From assembly GCA_009760855.2 (NCBI GenBank), contig WPIO01000019.1, forward strand, positions 2,277,501-2,341,500: 64,000 bases of DNA, written 5' to 3'. The position numbers and the translations under genes were made by a program. This DNA is from Cristatella mucedo. Its lineage: Eukaryota; Bryozoa; Phylactolaemata; Cristatellidae. Position 1 is the first letter of the stretch. Every line of letters begins with the position of its first letter. Below are positions 54,608 through 64,000 of the stretch, piece by piece. The notes under the pieces are model-generated. The model saw only the letters and a program-made list of their open reading frames with translations, was not told the DNA's origin and did not search any database.

Positions 54608-55180
54608 CGTGCAGCAGCGGCAGCAGGGTCACCTTCGACAGCAATGCAGCAATGCACCGGTCGAACAAGGGCCACCTCGCAGGACCTCGCTACTCACCGA
54701 GCCGTGGGCCGCTACAGACGCACGGTGCCCGGCTGCAAGGCACAGGCATGGTGCTCTCCACCTTTCGCAAAGCAAAGGCAGTTTTGGCAAGTGCCTGCTG
54801 CTGACGACCTGTTGCACCAGGTAGCCATCTCCAATCTTGGCGGTCATCCGAGGCTTTACACGTTCAGGAACCATGCCGCCCCTGCCCGCCCCCGCCCGAT
54901 GCCTACGGGCGCGTGCAAGCATTCCGTCCACGTCCAGGCAGCAAGCAGGCGCCACATGCCGCTAGCCGCCATACCTATTGTGCCAGCTAGAGTAAAAAGC
55001 GCATTACTTCGCAGCTGTAGGCAGCAGCAGCTGCAGAGAATATCTCACATCCTGCTGCTGCAACACAAGGTAGAGAACGTAAAGTGCACATAGGTACACA
55101 TATATAATGTAAGTACATGCACACATAGAAATATATATATATATATATATGTATTTATACAATAAATTTTAACGTGATTT
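54608..55180 (+). other. Delta-catenin family gene, probable 3' UTR
   Basis: From the stop codon to just past the AATAAA. Contains several stop-free shadows but no further coding signal. The right end is an estimate from the polyadenylation signal. Confidence 0.55.
55161..55166 (+). terminator. Polyadenylation signal AATAAA
   Basis: First canonical signal after the DSWV stop codon, 554 bp downstream, preceded by a TA run. On the other strand, 55154-55159 reads TATAAA, a weak variant signal that could serve the opposing ADAR gene. Confidence 0.55.
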
Positions 55181-55349
55181 CATTATTGCTTTGACATCTT
55201 GACACTTTCCTTGGATCTGTTCAATTTGCTGTTGATGTCCAGTAAGGGCTAGAACCACCGATGCCAATGGCTTCTGTCACAGCCGGCACGTAGCAAAGCA
55301 GGGTGCTGATGTCGAAACTCGCCCGGCTCACGGCCACCCCGGCCCCCCA

Positions 55350-55403
55350 CGAAGCTCTTGCTGGCTAGCTCTTGCTGGCTAGCTCTTGCTGGCTAGCGCT
55401 TGC
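55350..55403. repeat. Tandem repeat, 14-bp unit
   Basis: About 3.5 copies of 'agctcttgctggct' with one change, between the two convergent genes. Confidence 0.85.
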
Positions 55404-55500
55404 TGCACTACAGCCATGCATACAGCAAGTGCACGAAAATAGCTGCACTGGACAGCACAGCAAGAGGTGTGCATTCCTCCTCCGGCGGCGAGCGCTCGCC

Positions 55501-55709
55501 TCAGCCCTCGCTCGGTGGGCAGGTGAAGAGCTTCTCCTCGACCGGCCTGGACACCCAGGCCCCGAACCTGCGTCTCTCGAAAGTTCTCAGCATTTCCTTC
55601 TTTGCGGCTTGAAAGTCTTGTGCTGCGAGCTTAGCATCTCTGTAGGTGAGCTGCTGGCCGCCTTCGAGAGCATCTCTGGCCGCCCTGGCAGCAGCGCTGC
55701 CGCCGACAG
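55501..55709 (-). CDS. ADAR gene, last exon
   Basis: Contains [20 protein letters not shown] and [17 protein letters not shown], stop TGA at 55503-55501. The YxxAKxAAxDxxxAK block and the final W belong to the inositol hexakisphosphate pocket and the C-terminus of ADARs. The exon start is less sure: 'gcacggcag|ct' (55709) was chosen, and 'ctcggag|tg' (31 bases earlier in the message) gives the same phase. Confidence 0.9.
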
Positions 55710-58700
55710 CTGCCGTGCACGCTAGCTTCAACGACACTCCGAGAAACCTCGCGAACAAGGACCGCTTTGCGAGCCGCGATGTAGGACTGCTGCTTGCACC
55801 GCTTCTGCAACGTATAGAGAAAAGCCCTGCTGCTGCTGCTGCGTAGGGCATACGACGCACTACGTAGGATGCTGCTGTGGCGTAGGAGCGTTTGCAGTTA
55901 AAAGCGTGCGTGCCACGGTTCACGCCAAGCAGCATCCACATGCCACGGCTGCTCGGTTGGTTGGGGTTGGCCATCGCTAACACTCTCCAAGTACTGCCAT
56001 AATCTAGCAATCGCTTTGGCATGCACACGTTTCAATATAGTATAGCCGATACAAAAACGGCTCATCGGCCGTGGCATTTTAAAATAAAAGGCAAACTGCC
56101 AACTAGCCACTGAAGCATGCACGAACGTTCTGCTGCAGCCAACGTTTTTGCCGTGAAGTTCAAAACGTTCTTTGGGTGAAACATGGTGAAGCATGGTGAC
56201 AAAAAGATCTGAGGGCAGCAGCAGTGATCTCGTGGGCATGCAACTTGGCGGTGCAAACGTCCCTGTACACGGCCTCCACGAACAATGACAGATGACAGAG
56301 AAGCAGCACGGTGGCACTTCTTTGACGGCAATGGAATCGATGAGACACTCACCACTCGGTGCAGCACCGCTGGCATCGGCGCCAAGTGCAATTTCACAAA
56401 CGGACTACTGGACTCAGATGCTAATACAACTCACACAGCTAGCAATTGCACACGACACAACGAACCACGGGCTCACTCGCAAAAGTTGGACGAAATACCT
56501 TAAAGAATCCGACGAATACATGAGACAAGTCACTTAAAAAAAAAAGCAGCCAACTAAAGCCAGTCGGACAATATTCAGCCCCATTTTGTACCACACGAGG
56601 CTTGATTGTTTTCTATCCACTGATGCCTTTACAGATGGTTCACTATTTTGCAGGTGATTTTTCTGGATGACTCCTTTTCTAGAAGAGAGGCACAGGCTTC
56701 CTGATCGGTGCATCGGCTAGTGTCAGCATGAAGAGGCGAGTGAAAGCGAATGGGAACAGCTATACGCGGTGCCCTATTACTGAGATAAAGACTGGGCCAG
56801 GCCATACCAGTAGGCTCAGCACCAGAGACTAGCTTGCACAAGTATGTGCATAATAAGTGTACAAAGCCAAAGAAGACATCACCGAGTAAAGGTAATCACC
56901 TGGGGACGATGAGTCCACGGGTGCCATCCAATACTTCAATAGACCCATCGCAGCAAGTCCAGTTGATGCTTATCTCGTTGGACTTCTGCAGCTCTCGGGG
57001 AATATCGCACGCTACAAAGGACGACTTTTTTTTTACAAACTGCATGGCCATGAAACTGAAAAAATCATTTGCTGTAAGGCCATTAACTAACAGAGTAAAA
57101 GTAGATCATGACAACTTATGCAACGTCTGCCTTGTGTCCCTACTGCCGTTCCAATCCAAGACACCGGAATGAGGACAGGCAAAGTAACTGAACGCTTACA
57201 ATGAAACTTCAAGCCTAGCAAGTAAATAACAGTCTGGTTTTAGAGCTAATCATTCCACAAAGTCAGCATTGCTTCGGGTGTACAACGACCTTCGGGTATA
57301 TAACGACCTTAGATAGAGTATCTCTGATTGTTTTGCTAGATCTTTCGGCAGGATATGATACTGTTGATCGCCAAGTCCCTCTTAAGAGCCTCTCATCTCA
57401 CCTGGGCATCACTGGCAATGCGCTGCAATAAGGTCCTGTCTCAGTGGGAGACTCCGAGGTATTGATGTAAACGGTCAAAGATCATCCGAGGAACCACTGA
57501 AGTACATGGTACCTAAGGGCTCTGTGCCTGGTCTGCTTCTTTCCAAAATGTATACTCACTCTTTCCAATGTGATCAAGCACGATCTAAGCTTCCATTTCT
57601 ATGCGGATGACACACAATGAACCTTTATGCATTGATCCCTCCCAGCTCTCCAGCACGTCAAATTCTCTCTATTACCTTGCTGCATGTTTTGCTGACATCT
57701 GCACTTGGACGGCTACAAACTTTGTCAAATTGAATAACGATAAAACCAGCTTACTAGTTATGGGCAAACTATGTGCAACTCTGAAATTGGAAGGTTAAAC
57801 ACTGAAAAGGGCTCTGCTATCAAGTCTCCTGTTGAATCGGCGTGAAACCTAGGCGTCCTTCTCCAAAAAGACCTTTCACTAGACGACCACATCAGCTCCA
57901 CTGTCAAGTCTGCCTACGTTCAGCTGAAAAACATTCCAAAAATGCAGGCCTGCTTAGACAGGGATACTACATCCAAATTGGTTCATGCATGTATGACCTC
58001 CCGTCTCGACTTCTGTAACTCACTGCTTGCTGGTCTACTGGCCGGTGCAATCACGTGCTTACAGCTGGAGCAAAACTCTGCAGGTAGCCCTGTGAGCATC
58101 TCAGTTGCCACATTACACCACTTCTAGCCGACCTGAACTGTCTCTCAATCGAACAACTATCGATTCAAGGTTCTGTCGCTCACTTTTAGGTCCCTTCATT
58201 CTCTGGCTCCAGCCAGCCTATCAGAGCTACTCGCCAACCAGGCTAGGCGGCATACTACCTGCTTTTTTTACTTTAATCGTTTGGCTATGCCTTGAACCAG
58301 CCTTAACTCGTTTGGAGACCGGGCCTTTAGTTTGTATGCTCCCAAAGCCTGGAACTCACTCCCGACTGATGTCATAACATCTCGTGACTTGACATTTAAA
58401 AAAAGAAGCTAAAAGTGCACCTGTTTTTTCACAGCATTTGCTGGGCCCTCGTAATTTATCCTTTGTGTGCTTATGCATGCTGACACTGTGCATGCTGCCA
58501 CTAACCATATTTGTATGCTGACACTGTGCATGCTACCACTAACCATAGTATGCTTGTTGACGCAGTGCACGTTTCCACTAACCATTTGATCATGCTCCCT
58601 TTACAGCATATGGGCCTAGAAAAAATGTTCTCTGAAGGAGCTATGTACAAATATATCATTATTATTACAATTTTCTAGTGCTGGCTTCTCCCAATAGCCA

Positions 58701-61700
58701 ATTAGCTAGTGACAACACTCTTTCCCACAACAAGGTAGCTGAGAGCATATGCGAATAATGACTGTTACCTGTGCCAACTTGGACTGCAGAAACTCAAAAA
58801 TCAAAATCCCAACAGTCAAGACCTGGGGGGGGGGGTGGGGGAGGGTCCACCGAGAGGCAAATTCTGAGGAGCTGAACCAGAAAAGTATCCATGCATTACG
58901 TCAATGCATTACGTCATGCAATAAGCAACTAAAAGTCACTGGGGGTAATAAGAAAAGCAGCAGTGAATGTTTGGGGCAAAAGACAAACTGGGAACTACAG
59001 TGTGAGAGAGAGAGAGAGAGAGAGAGGAGAGAGTCACAGTCACTCACTGCCGACAAGCAGCTAGCGCACGGCAGCCATGTGAATCATGCCGGGCTCAGCC
59101 AACAGGCATGATCCATCCACTACTCTCCGGGCTGCTCGCACAAACACAGTGACCAACAGCAACAGGGCAGAGGTCAGAATCAGTCCGAATAGCCTCCAAC
59201 TCAGCCTGGCCCAATCAGCTGCCTCACCAGAGTGAGAGCAGACCCACAGTGTGCCGTGCGCGCAGGCACTCGCTTCACGTGCGTCTGCACCGTTCAAGCA
59301 GCAGCAGCAGCTGCATCCGCAGCTAGCAGCGCGCTTCTGCTTCCGAATCCGTGCACACGGACTAGCACACCTGTAACTCTGCCCAAGACAGGATGGTTCA
59401 GCCTGAACGGCTCCGGAAGCTGCACTGCCTTCGAATCCACGCCGCTGAGCGCGCCGAAGCTGGGGTCAAGGCGACAGCAGACGGCACGGCTGAGGTGACC
59501 GGGATCGAAAAGGAAACCTAAAAAAAAGTGCGACCGCTGTGCTGTCAGCAGCAGCAGCAGCAGCAGCGGTGGCTGCACCAGCCGGAGGTGCGGCTCAGAG
59601 TGTCAGCGCTAGGCCGGTGAAATAAATTCGAATGGCATGTCTACGACTGGGGAATCGAAAGCACCTACGCGGACGCACGAGCAGCTAAGCGTTAGTTAAA
59701 ATGCAAACTGCTACTATTGGTCGTGTGAAATGCACGAGCAGGAAAGAAGCTGCAGCGCAAGTCTACTCTTACGCTCGACTGGTAAGCGAGCACGACGTCT
59801 AGCGCATAAGCTTCGTTCATGCCAACAGACAATCTTTCACCAAATGCAGTTTCACCTGCACCCAGCTTCCGTCAAGCTCGTGGCATTTCTACACGACAAA
59901 TGGCTGCCTGCTACAGAAGCCTCCCTCTAGGCTATCGCTGCACTGCTGTGCTAACCATCGGGGCAGAGGAGAGAGGGCGTGGGGTAGAGGAGTAGATAAG
60001 TAGAAGTAGAGGAGGTAGAGGAGTCTCGATTTCCGGATAGGGAGGCTGCATTGCGGCTGAAAAATCACATTAACAATCAGTCCCGATTGCCAGTGCACTG
60101 CAACGGCATGTATGCAGGACCTATTGGACAGTAATAGTCATGGAAATTGCTGCCGTCAATCTTGAAATCGCCACCTTTCTTTACTAAATGTTTTAAAAAT
60201 GAGAGCTCTATGATTCCTATAAACGAACCTCCTCTGCCCTGTAAACTCACTGAGCGCAGCACGGAGATTCAAATAGGAGCATTGTGTAGAAGCAGTTAAT
60301 ACGTCCCTGCCTGCCTGCCTGCGAAATTCACATACTGCCGTTAAAGGACACCGACGTGCCCAATGTATACAGGCAGGCTAATAAAGAAATAAGCTGCTGA
60401 GTAGTGCACTAAGGGATCCCTGCTTCTGAAGGCATACAGGTCGCATGTTCGAGCAAGCCTCTACACAGTTCCCAGCAGCCTTTGCCTGGGAATTGTGTGA
60501 CACGTGACTTAAACAAGCACGCCAGCTACACAAGCTCATTTTACATGCAGTGAGTACTGAAGTGATGCAATGTACAGCCCTATTGCTCCTTTGAACAAAA
60601 GAAGCCTTCTCTGAAGTAATTGCAGGTAGCTGCATAGGGGGGGGGGGCAAAGTAATTTGTATCACAGAGGGCGAGTTCTACCTAGCGACTTTATGTAGTC
60701 AAACGAGTAATCTAGAACATTTTTCTGAGGCAGACCGAAACACAGGAGCAAAACAGCCCCAGATGCAGTGCAGTCACAGACAGGCGCAGTGCCTCTCCAC
60801 TAAAACAGCCTCAGCAGGTATTCATTTCACTGGAGGTTTCTGCACAACACTTTTTCTTCATCACAAGTCTTCGGCAGTTTTCTGTATTCACTTGGGGGAC
60901 AGCATCTAGATCACGCAAGCAAATCACTCAGCATCTAGAAAATCACGCAGCATCTAGAAAATCACCTAGCAAATCACGCAGCATCTAGATCACGCAAGCA
61001 CACACACACACACACACACACAGCTCTCGTATAATCACATACTGTAAATTGAAGGGCAGCTGATTCAACAGCCTCATTTACATAGAGGCAGAACACCTTT
61101 AGGGGTTATCGAACCTGCTTGCAGAAGGTAGTCCTGTATTGGGCAAGGGACTCGGACGTGCAGGAAAAGCAGAAGTAAGAAGTAACAATGTGGCCGCAAA
61201 GTGCAGTTGGAAGCACTGCCACGATCAGCAGAGTTCTACAAAGTCTGAATTCTTGCACACCGTGAGATCTAGCTCCACAGCCAAAGGCCCTGTCTCTGTG
61301 CAGATCACAGGATCGTTTGCAGCAATATTCCAGAGGCAAAGACTGGGTCAATATAGTCCGGCAAATCTGACGGTACATGGCAGCTGATATTTCTACCCTG
61401 ACTTGCTTACACCCCGTGAAAAATTACGGGAAAACTCCATCTTTGCTTTGGTAGGCTGGCGTGAGTGTCCATTCACCTGGCCAGCTAGTGAGCCCAGTCT
61501 TCTGACAGGATTCCTTGCAGTTCCTTCTTAACGATGTAAAATCTTTAGAGAAGCAAAAATTAAAAAACATTCCAAAATAGTTATCAATAATTGTATTATC
61601 CTTATACTAGTGGGCTCCTCCTTCAATCGCTTGCTGAGCTTCGGGCTTGCGAGGAGACAGTTCACGTTGTTTACTGGTAGGCGGAGCAAGTTATTTTCTA

Positions 61701-62733
61701 TGTGAGATCTTGCTGTCCTTTTGCAGACATACGTTTGCAGCACTGTCATGACGAGTGGCCTTCGTACGCGGATTGTTTTCTTGTTGCCGTCAGAGATACT
61801 TACACGTATATTCAGTGCACTTCACCGTGGATTGATTGCTATCATAAAATTTGGTACCTTCTCACCGTTGGTCTTTTTCAAATTGAATTGAATTTTCAAC
61901 TACCAGAGTGCATTTGTGCGAAGTAAGCAAATTTTACCGGCTCTCTTCCCATTGGACACCTGTTAGGCAATTAGTAGTGACTTCCATTTACAGGGCATAT
62001 GGATATATTCTAAAATAATGTATCTCAATTGAGTTTTGAATTTTAATTCACAGAGAGAGAGAGAGAGCATTTTGTCACTTGCATTTATATAAGAGAATTA
62101 TGCAAGCTCCCTTCTCATTGGTCAGGACTGGCTAGGTAATAAGCAGTGACTCCCATTTAAGAGATATAGGTACATTCATACAATAACATACGTTGGTTAT
62201 AAACAAGTGCATCAACAAAGAATCCTTGTTTAAGATTTGGGCAGCAGATAGCCATGAGACTACAAACAATGATAAAGAATCATTTTACGATTTGGCAATG
62301 AATAGCCAGGAGACTACAAACAACGATCCAATATGTGGGCGAGCTCGTAGACCAAGGACGAAACTTGTTTACCAAAATGAATTGGTAACGCTACATTCAA
62401 CAGCCAAAGCCAATGAATGAAGCCTGAGAATATGCATTCTCAATATTTCGTGATCACGTGGCCACTGTCGGTGTGCAAACGGGAAGCATGTTCGCCACGA
62501 ATGATACACTCTGGAGGCCGTTTGCACATTGGCTGACCGCTGCTTACCGAGCGTGATGGAGTTTAAGTAGACAGGCTCCAAGAAGGAGGACAGCAGGGCA
62601 CCCTGCAGGCCCAGCGCATTCCAGCGGCACAGCTTGTCGCTGCACGACATGGTCAGCAGTCTTTCACCTCGCTGGATTCCATCCCATGTCTGCTGCCTTG
62701 CTGTCTTGCTGTCTGTGGGTATCGTACCTTCGC
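55501..62733 (-). CDS. ADAR-type double-stranded RNA adenosine deaminase, C-terminal part (5 exons)
   Basis: Minus-strand exons in order: 62733-62548, 59517-59371, 57011-56900, 56532-56477, 55709-55501. All phases fit and give 236 residues ending in TGA. Family landmarks in order: [19 protein letters not shown] then [12 protein letters not shown] (third zinc-ligand Cys of the deaminase, plus the Lys and Arg-Trp that hold inositol hexakisphosphate), [53 protein letters not shown] and [14 protein letters not shown]. The wording is closer to ADAR1-type than ADAR2-type. Family role: A-to-I editing of double-stranded RNA in the nucleus or cytoplasm. The catalytic HAE and second zinc Cys lie upstream, outside the window, so activity cannot be judged. 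It converges with the delta-catenin gene. Confidence 0.93.
56477..56532 (-). CDS. ADAR gene, 56-bp exon
   Basis: Encodes [19 protein letters not shown] with split codons at both ends. It corresponds to the 'ELSRVSKKNIFLLF' region of ADAR1-type proteins. Acceptor 'tttttttttaag|t' follows a run of T on the minus strand (the A run seen on the plus strand), donor 'gcga|gtgagc'. Supported by phase at both ends and modest homology. Confidence 0.7.
56900..57011 (-). CDS. ADAR gene, exon with NW...LDGTRG
   Basis: Reads [20 protein letters not shown] then [11 protein letters not shown], a strong match to the ADAR segment around the conserved Asn-Trp and Asp-Gly-Thr. Acceptor 'cctttgtag|cg', donor 'ccag|gtgatt'. 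Confidence 0.92.
57012..59370 (-). other. ADAR intron carrying a LINE
   Basis: 2.4 kb. It contains a large plus-strand CR1/L2-like LINE (57225-58670), antisense to the ADAR transcript, and a short GA run (59003-59029). Confidence 0.7.
57225..58670 (+). mobile_element. CR1/L2-like LINE, reverse transcriptase to 3' tail
   Basis: Longest copy in the window. It has the FRANHSTESALL-like start (57235), the catalytic region with a damaged YADD context (57600), the [15 protein letters not shown] block (about 57990), the C-terminal [11 protein letters not shown]-like block (58335), repeated UTR units and the tail at 58608-58665. Several frameshifts and stops make it non-functional. Confidence 0.8.
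59371..59517 (-). CDS. ADAR gene, exon with [10 protein letters not shown]
   Basis: Reads [20 protein letters not shown], then [16 protein letters not shown]. Acceptor 'ttttttttag|gt' is excellent, donor 'ttacag|gtgtgc'. Both split codons (Gly and Ala) fit the neighbours. Confidence 0.93.
60898..61021. repeat. Minisatellite of 'gcatctagatcacgcaa' type and (CA)n
   Basis: Irregular tandem copies of 'agcatctaga' plus 'aaatcac' blocks (60902-61000) run into a CA repeat (61000-61021). Confidence 0.8.
61056..61135 (-). mobile_element. SINE family A, degenerate body
   Basis: 'gctgattcaacagcctcatt' and the following 'ggttatcgaacctgcttgca' relate to the SINE body. The tRNA-like head is not recognisable. 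Confidence 0.4.
62548..62733 (-). CDS. ADAR gene, exon with TMSCSDK
   Basis: Two bases complete a Gly, then [40 protein letters not shown] and [10 protein letters not shown]. This is the most conserved ADAR exon; the Cys of SCSD is a zinc ligand in the family. Acceptor 'gttcgatcag|gc', donor 'ctcg|gtaagc'. The open frame continues upstream to 62860 but lacks ADAR similarity there, so it is read as intron. Confidence 0.95.
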
Positions 62734-64000
62734 CTGATCGAACGTGAAAAGTTTTGCGCAAACATCGTGAGAGCACGGGAGGGCGAGAAGCTGGTGCATG
62801 GCAAGGCACTAATTCAGCATCCAAAGACAGTCGGATTTCTGGCATTTTAGACACAGTCAATCTGTCAATGGCATTTTGTCAATGGCATTTCTGGCATTTT
62901 AGACACACCTAATGAGTCTAAAATCTTTGTCAGTTTGCCAATAGCTAATAAGTAGGTCCTGTCGTGATTCAATTTAAGAGTAAATGACAAGAAAACATCG
63001 AGAAAATTAGTTAAACAGTCAACTAGCTGTTAATGGTACCTTTTAAAAGACAAACACTAGAAATGGGATCTGGTTTTGACGATTTTCACATACAAGTAAA
63101 GCATTAAAAAACGATTAGGCGAACCATGTCTGACCCAGAAGTAAACCAAAAGCAACATATCTACAAAATCATATACGACTCGTGTCCCAACTTGTCGAAC
63201 CTCGGCAAATCGCAGTACGTGCTTGCAGCTTGTTGAGGTACAAACGTGACCTTTAAACAGTTTCATTCACAGTGTAGCTTTGTACCTTTTAAATTCCATA
63301 ACTCGGCAGGGACTTGATGGATCAACGTGATATTGCATATGAAATGTACATTCACCTCTGGTTTTGCACCACTGCACCAGTTCATTTCCGAGTTCGATTC
63401 GGTAGTTTTTTCTATAAATGTCATCGGACGTCCTTGAATTTTACTATCTACAGTCATGGACGTGTACAGCAAAACTCGTCCAATGAAATCAGAAATGAGC
63501 TCCGATCGTAGTTTACAAGCAGAGCTGAGCTTGCACTTTAAATTTCACTCTGATCCTTGAAGTATTGGCTGTATTATGGAATGTACAAGGCACAGAGCTA
63601 AACTGTAAATAAAGCTGTATACAAGTCACAAGCATGTACCTCAACGAGCTACAAACATGTGACTCTTTAATCTGTCAGCGTGTCTCCGCCGTCTAGCAGC
63701 ATGTCCTCCATCTATTAGGTCCAATGCCAATGCTCATCATCAGCAACTTGAACTTGAACTTGAACTTTGAACTTGAACACAAGAATCTAGACACGAAAAT
63801 GTGAATGGCTGTGACCGACAAGTACCAGTCGTAATGCAAAAGCTAAATTATATACCTTAGAACTACGAGGCGTGTGCAGTATTATGTACATTTATCTATC
63901 TTCCTGAAGCCAGCATGACTCTATGAATACCAAAGACGTGACAGGCACAGTTGCCACAACACTTATGCATAATTACACCATCCAGTGTTTAAAACAGCAC
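62734..64000 (-). other. ADAR upstream intron (incomplete) with inverted repeat
   Basis: No earlier ADAR exon is visible. 62990-63480 is a dispersed repeat matching 50640-51430, and its end is repeated in inverse orientation at about 63500-63690. The remaining 63700-64000 shows only a short 'ttgaac' tandem (63748-63776). Confidence 0.6.
63215..63690. repeat. Imperfect inverted repeat, arms about 150 bp
   Basis: Left arm about 63215-63360, right arm about 63500-63690 in opposite orientation. 'gagctacaaacatgtgactc' on the right is the diverged complement of the left arm's surroundings, and 'ttccataa' and 'gttgaggtaca' recur in matching places. The arms belong to the same dispersed repeat family. 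Confidence 0.6.

Larger units (their letters stand above)
59518..62547 (-). other. ADAR intron (3.0 kb)
   Basis: Contains a (CAG)n/(CTG)n run at 59547-59567, a G run (60639-60648), a minisatellite and CA run near 60900-61021 and a degenerate family A SINE. The open frame at 60262-60077 (minus) resembles no ADAR segment. Confidence 0.65.

Noticed and set aside
55372-55725. Plus-strand ORF of 117 codons
   Set aside because: Antisense shadow of the last ADAR exon, which has clear homology on the other strand.
56285-56537. Protein-like plus-strand ORFs followed by a run of A, like a small gene with a poly-A tail
   Set aside because: The A run is the pyrimidine tract of a minus-strand ADAR acceptor, and the ORF overlaps the 56-bp ADAR exon in antisense.
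59061-59297. Minus-strand ORF just downstream of an ADAR exon, tested as the next exon
   Set aside because: It enters in a possible phase but shows no ADAR motif, while 56900-57011 has the expected NW and LDGTRG sequence in the right phase.
60077-60262. Minus-strand ORF inside the ADAR gene
   Set aside because: It does not match any ADAR segment, and the exons on both sides join in phase without it.

Overview
This is eukaryotic, clearly animal, nuclear DNA. Coding sequence comes as short GC-rich exons with consensus splice sites, separated by repeat-rich introns. Two animal gene families can be reconstructed. One is a delta-catenin family armadillo protein on the + strand. The other is the C-terminal half of an ADAR-type RNA adenosine deaminase on the - strand. 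Decayed CR1/L2-like LINEs, two tRNA-derived SINE families, one MULE-like remnant and very long (GA)n and (TA)n tracts fill the rest. CpG is abundant in exons and in the 18-20 kb island. A non-vertebrate metazoan seems most likely, but I cannot name the species.

Layout. 1-17 kb holds no recognised host gene; it contains decayed LINE pieces on both strands, a MULE-like transposase remnant (4616-5545) and GA microsatellites. About 18.1-20.0 kb is a CpG-rich island, a candidate promoter for the gene to its right. From 28.1 to 54.6 kb, 18 exons of a delta-catenin family gene can be chained with every splice phase compatible. They give 1116 residues: an N-terminal tail, the armadillo domain, a Pro/Ser/Ala-rich tail and a terminal PDZ ligand DSWV. 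The true N-terminus, usually a coiled coil, was not found. From 62.7 down to 55.5 kb, five - strand exons give the last 236 residues of an ADAR deaminase domain; its catalytic HAE part lies beyond the right edge.

The two genes converge tail to tail. Their stop codons are 893 bp apart, with a + strand AATAAA at 55161 between them. The delta-catenin family links cadherin tails, Rho-GTPase control and PDZ scaffolds at cell junctions. ADAR edits A to I in double-stranded RNA. I see no functional link beyond position, but the ADAR gene contains a long inverted repeat in an intron, a plausible substrate for its own product.

Limits: homology calls rest on recognising family motifs by eye, exon joins rest on splice consensus and phase, and repeat boundaries are approximate. 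No undescribed multi-gene system was found; the strongest leads are listed as findings.
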